DNA of 64,000 bases. Source: Atrichornis clamosus (lineage: Eukaryota; Chordata; Aves; Passeriformes; Menuridae). The notes under the pieces are model-generated. The model was not told the DNA's origin and did no database searches. It saw only the letters and a program-made list of their open reading frames with translations. The first letter of the stretch is position 1. Each line of letters begins with the position of its first letter. The stretch is from the NCBI GenBank assembly GCA_013400975.1, contig WBMZ01002994.1:62001-126000 (forward strand), given 5' to 3'. A program made the position numbers and the translations under genes. Positions 44,921-57,850 of this stretch are shown here, one piece after another.

Positions 44921-47900
44921 TGAATCTGTGAGGGAGGTAGGTATAGTCACATCACTACTCAGGTACACAAATACTAGCAGTTCTCAGGCAAGTCTGTCAA
45001 ATGGCCACTAGTAGAGTTTTGTGCTTGAACAGTTTGGCAGAGTAAAAAATCAAGTACTGTGACCTTCCTGTTGTTTTTGCATTGAGGATAATTTCTGCTG
45101 AATATGGCTGAAAATAATCAGGGTACAAAAATGTAGAGCATAGGTATCTGATCTCATTTCATCATTATGGTACAAGTAGTGAATCGTATGAAGATTACAC
45201 TTTGATTTTAATTTAAATGGATTTTACTGGTAAATTGGATTTTGTCATGCTTCATAAGAATATATTTCATAAAGCGAGCAGAATTGCCTACCTTTACAAA
45301 TTGATATGGATCAGAAGAGAAACTTCATTTCATGCAACCTTTGAAATACTCATATAGAAATGTAAAATTTACTCTTGCAAGTCATCTGTGGCTCTAATGC
45401 ATTAAGAGTTATTTTTATCTAACCAGATGCCAAAGTCTTCCTTACATTTGTCTTTGTTTTATTTTTCTCTCCAATATCAAGCAGTACCTTACATATAATG
45501 TCTACATTTCCAAAAATATTAGTATTAATTTCTTTATTCTACCCATTCTGCATATGCCTCAGTTTCCTTCTTTTTTCCTATGTCTCATTCGAGCTAATCT
45601 TTTTCAAAGAGATTGGAAATACCTGCTCACTCATGAGATACTGAGTGTGAACTTTTTACAAAACACAACTCTGTTTATCTGGAAATTTCAATAAAACAGA
45701 ATATGTTTCCTTCATTCTACACTTCTCACAGGATTCTGCATATGATTTTTGGAATTGTTTCACTCATGCCATAAAGCTTATATATTTTGGTATGCAAGTA
45801 AACACAATCTAAAATTATATACACTATTAATTTTATATGGATTAAACATAAATGCTTTATTGAAGAAATATTAAACTTGGTATACACAAATTTCCAATAT
45901 TCTTTATATCCAATAAGAAACCCAAAATCTAAAAGCATTTTTTTCATTATAGAACTAAACTGGTGATAGACATTTTCATGCTGTACTTAGACAACAATAC
46001 CTAAAGAATTCACTCTATTTGCTTAAATAATTAGTTTCTTATAACCTAGGGAGTACTATCTGTATTTAAGTTTTTTATAATATTATATTTTACTATGTTT
46101 TATTCCTTTGTACTATATTTAGTCACACGCATATTAATATTTCATGGTATTAACAGTACGTTATCATATATACTCATAAATCATCTACTGAAAAAAAGTC
46201 ATAATACGCCCACGTGTGTTAGTCTAAAACTATATATCCAGAAAATATCAAACAAAATTATGCTTCAAGATGCCTAAACTGCAGTGTTTTCAAGGTATAC
46301 TTCAAAAAATCCCTGCAAAATCACAAAAAGCAGGTATTATATGTAGTTATTTCTTTTGCTAAGAAATTACTCAAAATTATTTGATATACTAAAAAGATTA
46401 ACTTTTACACACTAAATAATGTATCTTAAAATATATCTATGGTGCCAGCTTGTCTCTAAATATCCTGTCCTGTAATATGGTGTAATAAGGTATCTGCGAG
46501 GAGCAGTGAGATGCTGACCAGGGTAAAGCTCAGTTCCACGCTGAGGCCGGAACTCACCCTTGTTAAAGACCACATGCAGAGCCAGGGCAGAGCTTGGGGT
46601 CAGTTCTGGATTTGGATTCAAAGCTTTCAAGTTCAGAGGGACAGAGTGGAGGTAATTGTAAAACCTATGTGTGTCTCGGTGATTTTACCCACATATTTTT
46701 CAACATGTTTTTCTATAAGAGATAGCCATGTTTCAGCTGTATTCACATACTCTAATCCAAAATTGCATTTTCTCTTCCCCCACACTAGATAACCACAGCA
46801 TTTTACAAAAATCAAATGGTACAAACAGTAAAACATATAATAAATTTTTGCTCATAGTCTTAAGGTGCATTTCCCCGATACCAAGCCCTTCCTACATTAA
46901 TTGTAGGAAGCAATCTAGTAGCATTGCTATGGAATAAAGGCAGTGTATTTTAAGTGAAGAGATTTTAATAAATATCAGTTAGTTTTCTCTTATTATTATT
47001 ATATATGTTTCCAAGGAGACTAAAATTAATATTTACCTTCACCTAAAGAGAAAAATGAAAATGTATTCTTCTTTCAGAGACCACACAGAGCTAAGTTTGT
47101 GGTCAACAAAAATATTGTGAGTGCTGTTGCCTAGCAACCTTCATGTGAGGAAAATTATATTCCCGAGCACAGTTTACCCTGTAATATATTATTCTAGGTT
47201 ACCTATAAAATGTTGAAAGCTACAGTGTTGATCCCATAAAATGAATACTCCATCCTATGACATACAGGCTGTCAATTTTGATTCTTACTAAGAGTGTTAT
47301 TTGTTTGCCAAAAAAATGGTATGTAAATACTAATTAACATGGCAAAATATTGTAAAGAATCACATCATTAGTCACTAGGGAAAACACACCCAGGTCCATA
47401 ATTAACAGAGTTCTTATTCCAAAAGTAATGCCATGGTGTTTGGAATTTTTTTAAAATTGATGACAAATATTGCTATCTTAAAGAAAAAGATTGTTTTGTT
47501 AAAGTATTAAAAGTGAATCAATGTGTGGAAAAAATCCCCTGTGTATATAGCCCTGTAATATTAATGCTATTTATTGGATGAATTTTCCATCCTATCCACC
47601 TTCATACATTCACAGGATGGCTACATTAGAATGCTAACCATGCTGGCCCTGTGAAAAGGTTAGTTTCATCTTCAATTTCCTTCCAGGTAAAATTAATTAG
47701 GATAGAAATTGCCCATGTTTTGAAGAATCTTGGTATAGAAAGTGGTACAAAAGTTGGCTTTGTCCTCAGGTATAATTAACATAAAAGGTTACCTAAGCAA
47801 GTTCAACACTACAATGAGTATCCACTTAACAAAGCAACAGTATTCAAACAGTACTTCCTATTTATCATGTTACACCATCACTACTAAGAAAAAATGTAAC

Positions 47901-50900
47901 TATCAGAACATTTCTTGGTCTGCCACTAAAGTTAATGCTAATTGAGCTTTAAAACAGATCTATAAAATACTCACTGTAGTGCTGTCTGTGAGAGAATATT
48001 TTGACTTGAGCTTACAACATGTGCATAAGAAACCATTAAGCAATAATAACAATAATTCTGAAAACTCATCTGAATTATGTATTTTTATGTGTAACAGGGT
48101 TGTGAAACACGCTTCGTGGTCACATAAGAATGGAGATATTTGGATTCCATTTGGTAAATATTTAAAGTCTTAGTTAAACTTTGATAATTTACATATGTAA
48201 TGCAAGATGAAATTTGTCACTTCCTCTGAATCCCTTTGTCATCCCTTTATAAAAATTGAATGAGACAAAAAACGTAACTTCAGACTTGTTAGACAGATCA
48301 GTGTAGCAATAAGAAGATACCACTTAGTTATTCTGACTAACACCAAGAGTTGTTTTCTGATTTGTCAGAAAGGAATCAGTGCTTCTTTTATGATTAGTTC
48401 TAGCCAAAAAGGAACAGGAGAGATGCTTAAAATTTTTCTATTTGCTTTCTTTAAATCCACTTGAACATCAGTATTTAATGCCACATCTTCTACATTTATG
48501 AAACTATATCATAGCCAAAAGATATTAAATAACCTATTTAAATTTTCTTCCTTTGTTATCACTCATTTCTTTCTAATAATACTGAGACTCCACTTAGCTA
48601 CAGCTATTTAAAAATAGGGGCTACATTTAGCTATAACCTAATCTATTTAGATTCCTCTATATTCTAGTCACAAACCTTTAAAAAAGAACCACTTAAAGTA
48701 GCTTTTCTTACCTTAGATTATTTTTTTAGACTGGAATAAGCCATTGCATGCTTATCTATTTCCCCTGGCTGTAAAAAGAACAAAGATGATTAGCTCAAAC
48801 TTGACACAACAAAACTTCATACTTTATCTCAGGTAAGAATTATAACTATTGTACTTGTTACATATGCCAACTAGGATTATAAGCACTACATGATTTAATT
48901 AGTATTTATGACTGAAAATAAAATTATTTTGTTAATTAGAAGCAATTGGTGTTTATTTGCCTATCTTATACAAATTCCTTTCAAATTCTCGTTTTCCCCA
49001 TCTAACATATCTCCTTGGGTAATTTTTAATTGGAAAAAAAATTGCATATTTTTCATCCAGAGCCTCTAATTTCCATAAAAACGCTAATTGGTGCTTTTAC
49101 GAAATATCAAGTATTCTGGCCTCTTGGTAGCCCATGCTGAAATAGCAAATGCACAGAGGTTCTGCTTCTTGAAAAAACAAAATCAGATCATGGTAAGAGA
49201 GAACAAAATACTAGAAAACACATTTCAGAGCACTAAAATTTAAGGGGCATGGTCTCAGCTGTCTGACCAGACCTGGATTTACCATTCTAGAGTTTGCCAA
49301 GAAGAACCTGGGCAGAAGCCAATGGCCAAGTCTTCTCCAAAAGGGATTTGAGGTAGCTACTTCTTTTCAGTTTCTGAATATAGGTTTCTCTACAGATCCT
49401 GATAAGTTTGGGGTTTTAGATGGTACCTCACACAGGTGATAAGAGCAGGAGGGAACTTTTATTTTTTAATAGTATGTGTAGATGTTACCCATTTCTTAAA
49501 TTCAAAAATCCACCACAGCCGAGAGTTAAATTCAACGTTAGACACAGTTCGAAGTCTATTCAATCTCATTGCATTTTTGCAACACTGAAAAGAAGGTAAA
49601 TTTATGCTTATTGAAGACATTATAAGATGTAGAAGACAGTGATATAATTTTCTAAATTTATTTTAATTTTTTAATTTGTATGGGAATTGGGTTTTAGTTT
49701 TAGATGGGACCTTATGGGATTTCCTTTTTTTTTTTAAGAAAGAACAATAAACTAAAGAGGTCATAGCATGAGATAACAAAATCAGAGAAAGGAAAATATG
49801 TACTGCATCTCCCTCCTGTCCTTTGAGATAAAACATACATGGGAAATTCTCTCCAATATACAAATTCAGTTTCAAAAGCTTGCCCATCGTCAGGGAAGAG
49901 CTGTTCCCAGTGACTGTAAATAACCCTTTCCTCTTGTCAGTTCTGCTGCTGCAGTAATACTGCCAGAAGATATAGGCCTCAAGGTAACTCCAGTACAGAA
50001 TCAGTGAAATGTTTCACTGTGAATAATGTATTTTGGCAGATGCTTGATCTTATCTTTTAAAAGTAAAACTGTAAGTAGACTTCCACAGAGTTCAGACATT
50101 TAATCTTTTTGAAAAGTTACCTTTGACAAAGTAATAGCTGGCTATCCTGTGTCTCTTTTTCTCTTAGTGCATCAAGATATCTGTACAACTCTGATGAGCA
50201 TGCCATTCCTTTAAAAAATCATACAAAAATATTTCAAAATGTCTATTAAAATAGGCTGTCTGAAAATGTTACCTCCTTATATTTCAGATCTCAGCTAGCT
50301 GTTCCATCTGGTTCTCTTCTTTATTTTGCAGCTAAAGAATCCCACTGGAGCTTGAATTTGGGAGCAAGACCTGAATCAATTAAGTATTCAGTACGTACAA
50401 GACTGAAAAAGGGTCACCAGAATTTTAATACTTTCCACACACAATCTCATGATCTATTCATTAGTGAAAAGAGCAATCACAGGAAAGTATATCTGAAGTA
50501 GAACAAAATGGAAAAAACACTGGCAGTACCTGGGAGAGAAAAATGCGTATGTGAACTGCATGTGGAAAGAAGAATGAAAGACAGAGAAATGAAGAAACAC
50601 AACAAAAGAAAGGTATTGGAGGGAGAAGAGGTTGAGAGGAAAACTAGCTAGAGAAAGTTAAAATTGGAAAAAAATATTAGGAGCAATTTTATTAAACATA
50701 AAAAGAAGAATAGGTAGAGGAAAGTAAATACACTTAACAGCAACAAACCTTTTTAATATAGAATAAACATAAATAAATGAAGATAGCAAATCATTGGTAA
50801 TGAGACCTCTTTAGGAAACAGAAGGGGAAAAATGATGTAAATAGAAAAAAAGGAAGACAGTAAAAAAAAGGTAAAATAAAATCCAGACTGGTGGAATAAT

Positions 50901-51504
50901 TTTTTTAAAATATAGATTAGTAATAATTTGGAGCTATTATTTTAGGGTTTTTTTCTACATGTGGGCTTTTAAATTTTCAGTTGTGTAGCTTGCATTGCCT
51001 GTTCCTCTATAAAGAAGCACTTTCTTAAAAAAAAAATCACACTAATATATGGCATTCTTGGTTCTGAACTGTATTCAAAATGGTGAAATAATTTGAAAAT
51101 ATTCGAAGAAATGGGGAAAAAAAAGCAATAACTCTTATGAGGCCCATTTTGCATCTTGCAAATAGAAAGAGGAAAATATATGTCTAATTTATTTGTTTAC
51201 ATGCTTAAATTTTTTAGAGCTTTAGTTTGTTAATTACAATCTTCTTTCTTATTTCTGCTTGTTTATTCTGCAAATTATAATATATGGTGGCATATTCTTT
51301 TTATGGTTAATTTAATTTCTCACTGATACAATTTCTAGAAGCAGGCATTAAGCTTCTCTAAGAGGACTCACATCTAGGTTAAAAATCCAAAAATTAGATA
51401 TCCCTATTTTACCTGTCTGTGAACCAGCTCTTTAGTCTCATGCTGCAGTAGGTGGAGTTATAGATATAGGTATTTCAACAAAACCCAATGAAGTGCACAT
51501 AAGT
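44921..51504. other. AT-rich unique sequence
   Basis: About 6.6 kb with no recognised gene. 46485-46650 is moderately GC-richer, and overlapping frames on both strands over it (72-93 codons) are not recognised; it could be an old repeat fragment. 50480-50900 is strongly purine-rich on the + strand. The X-box-like site at 47126 is listed separately. Confidence 0.5.
47126..47138. promoter_or_regulatory. Palindromic RFX X-box-like site
   Basis: GTTGCCTAGCAAC is a 13-bp palindrome whose two halves (GTTGC / GCAAC) fit the inverted half-sites bound by RFX-family transcription factors. Match to the motif is clear; function is unknown. A single 13-bp match can arise by chance, and there is no promoter or gene beside it. 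Confidence 0.25.
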
Positions 51505-51776
51505 AATCATGGTGCTTGTCTTTCCAAGTACCACTGGCCCATGCTGAGGCCACGATTTCCAGAAAATTACTTAACATCTACCTGCTGGTGGGAAGGAGGG
51601 AGGAAATTACTATTTTGCGTTGCTTGCATGCACAGCTTTGCTTCACCTGTTAAACTGTCTTTATCTTAACCCACAATTTTTCAACCTTTCCCTTTCTGAT
51701 TCCCTCTATCCTGCAGGGGCAGAAGTGGGGAGTGACTGGGAGGTTGCATAGTGTTGGCTGGGGTCAACCCACCACA
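51505..51776 (+). mobile_element. ERVL-type LTR fragment, 3' part
   Basis: It begins near TCATGGTGCTTGTCTTTCCA, the block that follows the cap region in this LTR family. It continues through ACATCTACCTGCTGGTGGGA, GTTGCTTGCATGCACAGCTT, and a degraded signal TGTTAAACTGTCTTTATCTT (about 51646-51665). It ends with GGCTGGGGTCAACCCACCAC and a terminal CA at 51776. The 3' terminus is preserved and the 5' promoter half is absent. It belongs to the same broad family as 39579-40009, in the same orientation. Confidence 0.85.
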
Positions 51777-54700
51777 ATAAACAACTGAATAGAGGTCTTC
51801 ATTAATATAAAAATATCTACACACAGGCACCCCAATGCTCCATATAATATTCTTTATTTTCAGGAGTCATACTGGACTTTTTGTACAGAAAATATTTCCT
51901 TATTCAGTTTTGAAACCATTAATTCAAGGACTCCAAAGGCGTGACTGATTTTCTCAGGGTTGTAATTTTCCCCTATTTCACTTTAGTTCACTTCTTCCCA
52001 TCAAATATATGGCTTCCTGACTGCTATACAGTGCTGAGCAGGAAAAATCAAGTTACACAAAACACATCACATTTATTTTTACACACTCTTAATGGTAACA
52101 TTTCATGATCTGATCACTGAAAATAGTGTATAGGCTGGACAAAAGCATGTCTCATGGGCAGAAATGAATGCCTAATTCAGCAATTTTTTACAGCAGCAAA
52201 TGATTGCTTCCCCTACAAACATTGAACACCTAACTTGATTATGAACCTAACACTTGACAGCCTGCATGATGTGTGAGTCAATAGGTGCAGCAGTACTTTC
52301 TGGATAGATTAAATCTTGAAGTGGAGTGGGCGGGGGGAGAAATGGTGAAGGGAAAGATAATTGAATGAAATTAAGAAGTAAAATCACAGGCACTGAAATA
52401 ATTGAATATTTCTAACTGCTAAGGTATATGTGGGGCATAAAATTACTAACACTGGAAAATTAAACCGACTTCTAGGAAGGTTAGGGTAGGAAATTTTGTT
52501 CTCAATTGCCTTAGTCAATTATTCTATTCATTGATGCAAATCTGCTAACTCTAGGATTGCACTGACATAAATGAGGGTAAGTAGATTCAGTCATTCAGAG
52601 AATGACCTTTATTTAAAGGAAAACTTATTTTTTATTTACTTTATTTTAGTACAAACCTTAGCTTAGAGAAAAAAAATAATTTAATTAATGTAGAAAAACT
52701 GAAATGGATGAGGTAAGAAAATTTTTATGCCATTTAGACTACTTTGTATATTCTATTATATATTATAAGTGCATAATATCCACATTAAATTTGAAATAAA
52801 TTGTATATATTACTTGGATGTATATTATATTTTATATATTTATACATAGAAATCCTTGTGTACATGTAAATAATCACCTCACATTATATACATTTAAAAT
52901 ACACAAATGTAAGGTATTTTAAATGGAAAAATAATTGATAAATAAATAAAAGTTATTTTTGCTCTTGAAAATAAACATTACCCCTCATTTTTCTTTTGGA
53001 AAAGAGAATAATTAAATACTGTAAAATTTATGCTTTTTAAATAAAACAGATCACCAGTGTGCATTTTAATTATAGAAAACTAGCTTGATGGATGTGTTCA
53101 AAATATTTCTTATTTTATTAAGTGAAATGTGTCCTTGATATAACATTTTGCCCCCTTAAAGAAATAATTCTTCTTGAATCCAGACAAGATTGCTGAAATT
53201 TTAATCCCCATTCCTTCCGTTTTCCATTAAAAATTCTGGAAGGGAGGTGGGGCAGACTTTTTAAAACTATATGAAGTTAAGATTGAGTTCATTAAAATAC
53301 AACAGTAGGGCATTTGCTAAGCATCAGAAGCGTTTTTCCATACAAATGAGCCAATGTAGAACTGCCACTGTGGAGTTAATCATTAAGAATTCTAATCATC
53401 TTAAATTCCTCACTCCATGGGTGCTGATCTGATGGCTCCATAATTCAGTACATAAGAATAGTACTACATTAGAATTTAAAAAGAGCAGTCTTCATGGTCA
53501 CAGAGGGCCAGTTTTAGGTCTTCATGAATAATACATAGACAGGGGAGGAAAGAGATTCCATTCAGCATTCTAACCTGAACAATTATAAAAGAGTTTTGGA
53601 ATAAAATGAGTTTCTTTGATTCTATTCATATTCAAAGATTTCACAATCAGCACATTCTAAATTTAGCATCAATGTATGAATAAGCTATAAGTAGTGGATA
53701 ATTTATTTTCACCAAATGGCATTGGTCCTACACATATATAATGTTGTATTAGTTAAATTTAATTAGATAAACTAAAGATTTTTGCCTATAATTATTATTA
53801 TTGTAGCCACTGGCTATATGAATGAATAAAACTGGTTATGCAAATTATTAGTTGTGCAAAACACTACTGTCGTTCCTGGAAACTGATTCTCCGGTATCTT
53901 GTTACTTCTACTTCCCCCTTGAATTTCAATGCAACTTAAATTTTCCATGATTGATCACATTGAGAAAGCCAGGGATTCTTAGAATCATTAGCCCCTCAGT
54001 TCTCTGTATAAATGTACAACTCTGAATTATATAAAATCCTATCGGGAATTTAGAAAAAGGCATGCTGGCTTCATCTAGAAAGGAAGAACAAGAGTGAGAG
54101 CACAAAAATCCACAGGGACAGTAGTATGTGAACAATTCATAAAACATGGTCCTACTTATTCAGGAAAGCCATTGCAGTGGAAACTTCTGAAACTAATCTG
54201 ATGCAATGTCTATCCACCATCTTTCACCTTTTATAAGGGTCTATGAGATTATTTTGAGGAAAATTGCCAAATATTTATTAATCCAAATATTCCCTTTACT
54301 TTGGAGTCTGACCAGAAAAGTACATCAGTTTTAATCACGTTTTATCTCTTCTCTTACAGTTCTTTTAGCTTCTAAAATACGTACAAAATTTAGTAACCTA
54401 TTTTTGATAGAGTAACAACATTTAAATTAAATAATTCATTTCATGGATGATTAAGGAATTGAAGGAACAAGAGAGCAAAAATAAAAAGGCAATAAGAAAA
54501 GGGAAGAAACATAAGAAATGTAGAATTGTCAATTTAAATGCATAATAATGTATTCTTTCCATAGAAAGAAATCTATTCCAAAGCTAATATGAGGCAACAC
54601 ATCTCTAGAACTTTCTATAAAATACAAATCTTTCAGAAAAATCATGTTGGTGTTGGGGCTTTCTTTTTGTTCTTTCTCTATCCTATCTCAGTGCCTACTT

Positions 54701-56549
54701 CCATTCCTCCATTTTCATTGGAAAAGTGATTGCATCTTTATTTACTCTTTGATTTTTGTTATATTTTTCAGGCCTGCACACACCTCCACAAAAAATCTCT
54801 TGCCACCAGTGAGAAATATGTCTGAGAGACCTAAAGCTTTTTAAAGAAATAAGGAACTAAAAAAAAAAATATCAATGCATTATTACAATATTTTCTGTTA
54901 GTTTTCTTTCAGACCAAAGTGCAGTTATATATATCCTATGCTAAATGTATGATTCTATAATAAAATCCTACATTACATGGATAATATAATAAAAATGATA
55001 TTGAAGATAATCTTTATCTTGACATTGTCTGTACTTTTGACTTTAATTAAAATTGCCTCAATTTTATTTGCTTTTATTTGTCATACTGGTTCCATTCACC
55101 CCTTGGACAGATGAAATTTTTCTTTGTGCCATTATACTACATTCTTCATCTGCATTTCTCTAATCTCATCACTGTCTGAATTTTATGTTTTTTTTGATCC
55201 GAAACATTTTAGGAACAAGCAAATGAGTTCAGGGAATTAGAATAGTTCACTGTTCACATAAAGTAAGGGTGCTGGTAGCATTCTGATACCCTTTGGGAAC
55301 AAGACTGATGAAATAGAGAAGGCAGTTTAGGAACAGTTTCTAATTTGAAGTAATAGTAAAATGGTTAGTTATGAAAATTGTAATGCGATTAAAAGTTTAG
55401 AATTTACAAGTAAATTGTTTTCGTTTCTAAAGAAAATTAATCTGTGGTAACTAAAGATGTGAATATAAAATATACTAAACACCTCCTTGATTATCTCATT
55501 CAAAAGTCAGGTAGAGTTAATCTGCTTTAGCGTCATCTCTTTGAGGGAAGGGAAGACACATCATAGAATAATTTAATGCTCTTAAATTCACACCATTAAT
55601 TAGCAGAACAGTCCTAACTGTAGAATAGATTTGCCCTAAAAGACAGAATGATCAAGAATGTTGAAAGTTGCACTGGGATTAATTTAAATAGATTTCAGGG
55701 AATCTGCTGCTGAGAGGTACTTTACCAGCTCATGTCATTTTACTGACTACTTAAGAAAGGGCAGTCTCAGCACTATTAAAACAACTTTTTAGCAATGAAA
55801 AACACTTGCTTTGAGCAAAGATAGTTCATAGAAGAACAATTTTTCAAAGAAATGTACATTAAGGCAGTAAGGATTCTAGATAAAGTGAAGGGTGTACCAA
55901 TTGAGAGTTAAATACTTATTAGCATTTTTATTTTATTCTTTTTACTGTTGACTTTTAATGGACAAAATATAATTTCAGTTTATTGGGGCAAGAACAGTTC
56001 AAAGAAAACAGATATGTCATCAGAGGTATGCAAGACAAGCATCTGAAAAAAGAGGGGTGAATCCTGGAAAAAAATGCTAAATGGTAATTTGTAAATGTAA
56101 TTGAAACAATTAAACTTGTGTAAACCTGAGGTACAATAAGGAACACTTCCCTGAATAATTCCAGTAGCAAATAATCAAGTGTCATTACAGTTCAAAGAAA
56201 AGGTTGAAAAACCAAAGAAGGGTCTTTTTTAATTCCAATTTGTTTTCCAGTAGCTTCTTATAGACAGCACAGAAAGATTTCTGTATATTCATTAGACTCA
56301 TGATTTATTTTCAAATATTATAGTGTTTTGTTAAGGAATCCATAAACCTGAAAAGATGTTGCTGAAATTTCAGATATACTAGTTAAGGCATACCTTAAAA
56401 TGCGTTTGCTTTTGCTATTTGGGATGCACGTACAAAACAGGGTGCTTACATCTCCTACATCTCTTCTCACAAATTCTGGGCCACTTGTGGAGGGAGGTGG
56501 GGAAGGACCTTTTGTCATATTAACGTATTTCCATATTTCTAGTCAGTTA
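51777..56549. other. AT-rich unique sequence
   Basis: About 4.8 kb without a recognised gene or dispersed repeat. 52741-52850 is almost pure A/T with many TATATT/AATATA blocks. Open frames here are 66-76 codons without family features. Confidence 0.5.
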
Positions 56550-56850
56550 CTGCCATTTCTGCACTACTGCTGCTATTTAAGTCCAGCACAGCAGCACTGC
56601 CTTTCTCCTGTTTCCCTGCCCTGTGTTCTGCCGCCCCAACCTGGAACAACACGGCTAGAGCAGCGGGCTCGGGGAGCCGTAGGGTGGGAATGCAGTGCGG
56701 GCAGGCCAGTTGCTCCTTGGACTCCCCTTGCTGGCGCTACTCCTGCCTCTCCTTGAGGCCAAGTACAGAATCCAGTCTTACAGGCAACACTTACTGGGGG
56801 TACCCAGTGAGGGTAAGGGAGGCTTTTCCGTGTCTCAAAAGAGCAGGAGA
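56550..56850. other. GC-rich island of unknown origin
   Basis: About 300 bp of distinctly higher GC with residual CpGs (for example GCCGCCCC, ACGGCT, AGCGGGCTCGGGGAGCCG near 56629-56682), in AT-rich DNA. Frames on both strands are open here (118 codons + from 56400, 94 codons -), as expected from low stop density in GC-rich sequence; neither shows a domain. It could be a repeat/LTR remnant or a small CpG-rich regulatory element. I cannot name it. Confidence 0.3.
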
Positions 56851-57611
56851 GCATCACAGTGTTAGAGAATCACTTCTACTGCGTGCTGCAACCTCCCGCA
56901 TGGGTAGAGGATCCAGAGGAAAAGGATGTTTGTAAGAATACAGAAATCACAGCCATAACCAAGCTACATCCAAATTTTGATCTCTACTTCAAAACAGTTA
57001 AAAGTACTCAAGTCCTTCTTTGTATTGTGATACTGCTTAATTTATTTATAAAAAACCAAAACCATGAAATTAGTGTAAAATAAATTCATGGATGTTAATA
57101 GTTAGCAATTTTAACTCATTGTTTTCCATAAAACTTTATTGACATGGATAAAACTAAAATCTGAGTAATGACTGTGTTAGTATCCACAACTGTTGGATAA
57201 GTCCTATTAAACCATATGAGAGCTGATTATGAGTTTTCAGAGTGATTCCACACAAAAGGAACAGAGATATTAATTTAAATACTTCCAAATTAGTTATTTT
57301 CATTATTAATCTAAGAATCTTGAAAATAATACAATTATAGTAAGAGTTAAAACTATGTAAAACAGTAAAGCTATAAAGGAATTCATGTACACTGAAGTAA
57401 AAATGTCTCTGGTTCTTCCCAGGTAACCACCATCAAAGTATTCCATCCTCCAAAAAATCATCATCAGAAATGTGACCAAAATGAAAGCAAAAATAGTCTT
57501 TGCAGTCAGTCATAAATATTTATAACCTGCTTATTAATTTGTGTCTATGTCCCAAAATTATGCAGAGCAGATCCAGGGGAATTTTTTCATTCAATCATGG
57601 TGAACAAAAGA
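56851..57611. other. Unique sequence
   Basis: AT-rich with no gene or repeat recognised. Confidence 0.55.
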
Positions 57612-57850
57612 TGTGACTGTCTTGGTTCTGGCCAGGATCGTGTTAATTTTTGCAGTAGTCTGGAAGAGGCATGGCCAGGACCCAGAGGTTATTCCATTTC
57701 ATCACTCTATCATTGCCAGGGATGGAGGGGGGAATCTCTTCCAGGCAGAAGGTGTTCCTTCTTGTTGAGATAGTATGGCTGTAGTTGAGTTGGGTCAAGC
57801 CCTGTGGTGAGCATTTTGCTTGTGAACTAAAATAGCTGGTGTATCAAGGG
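57612..57850 (+). mobile_element. LTR 5' fragment, ERVL-like
   Basis: It starts TGTGACTGTCTTGGTTCTGG followed by CCAGGATCGTGTTAATTTTT, which resembles the 5' terminus of avian ERVL-type LTRs. Then come GGCATGGCCAGGACCCAGAG, GGTTATTCCATTTCATCACT (a decayed ATTCCATACCATATGACGTCA-type block), and GAGTTGGGTCAAGCCCTGTG. It fades out after about 57830-57850, without a polyadenylation signal or 3' end. Orientation is +. Subfamily differs from the 16071 and 39579 copies in the middle section. Confidence 0.7.

Noticed and set aside
56400..56935. Frames of 118, 94 and 83 codons on both strands
   Set aside because: Overlapping in several frames over a GC-rich patch where stops are rare; no domain visible.
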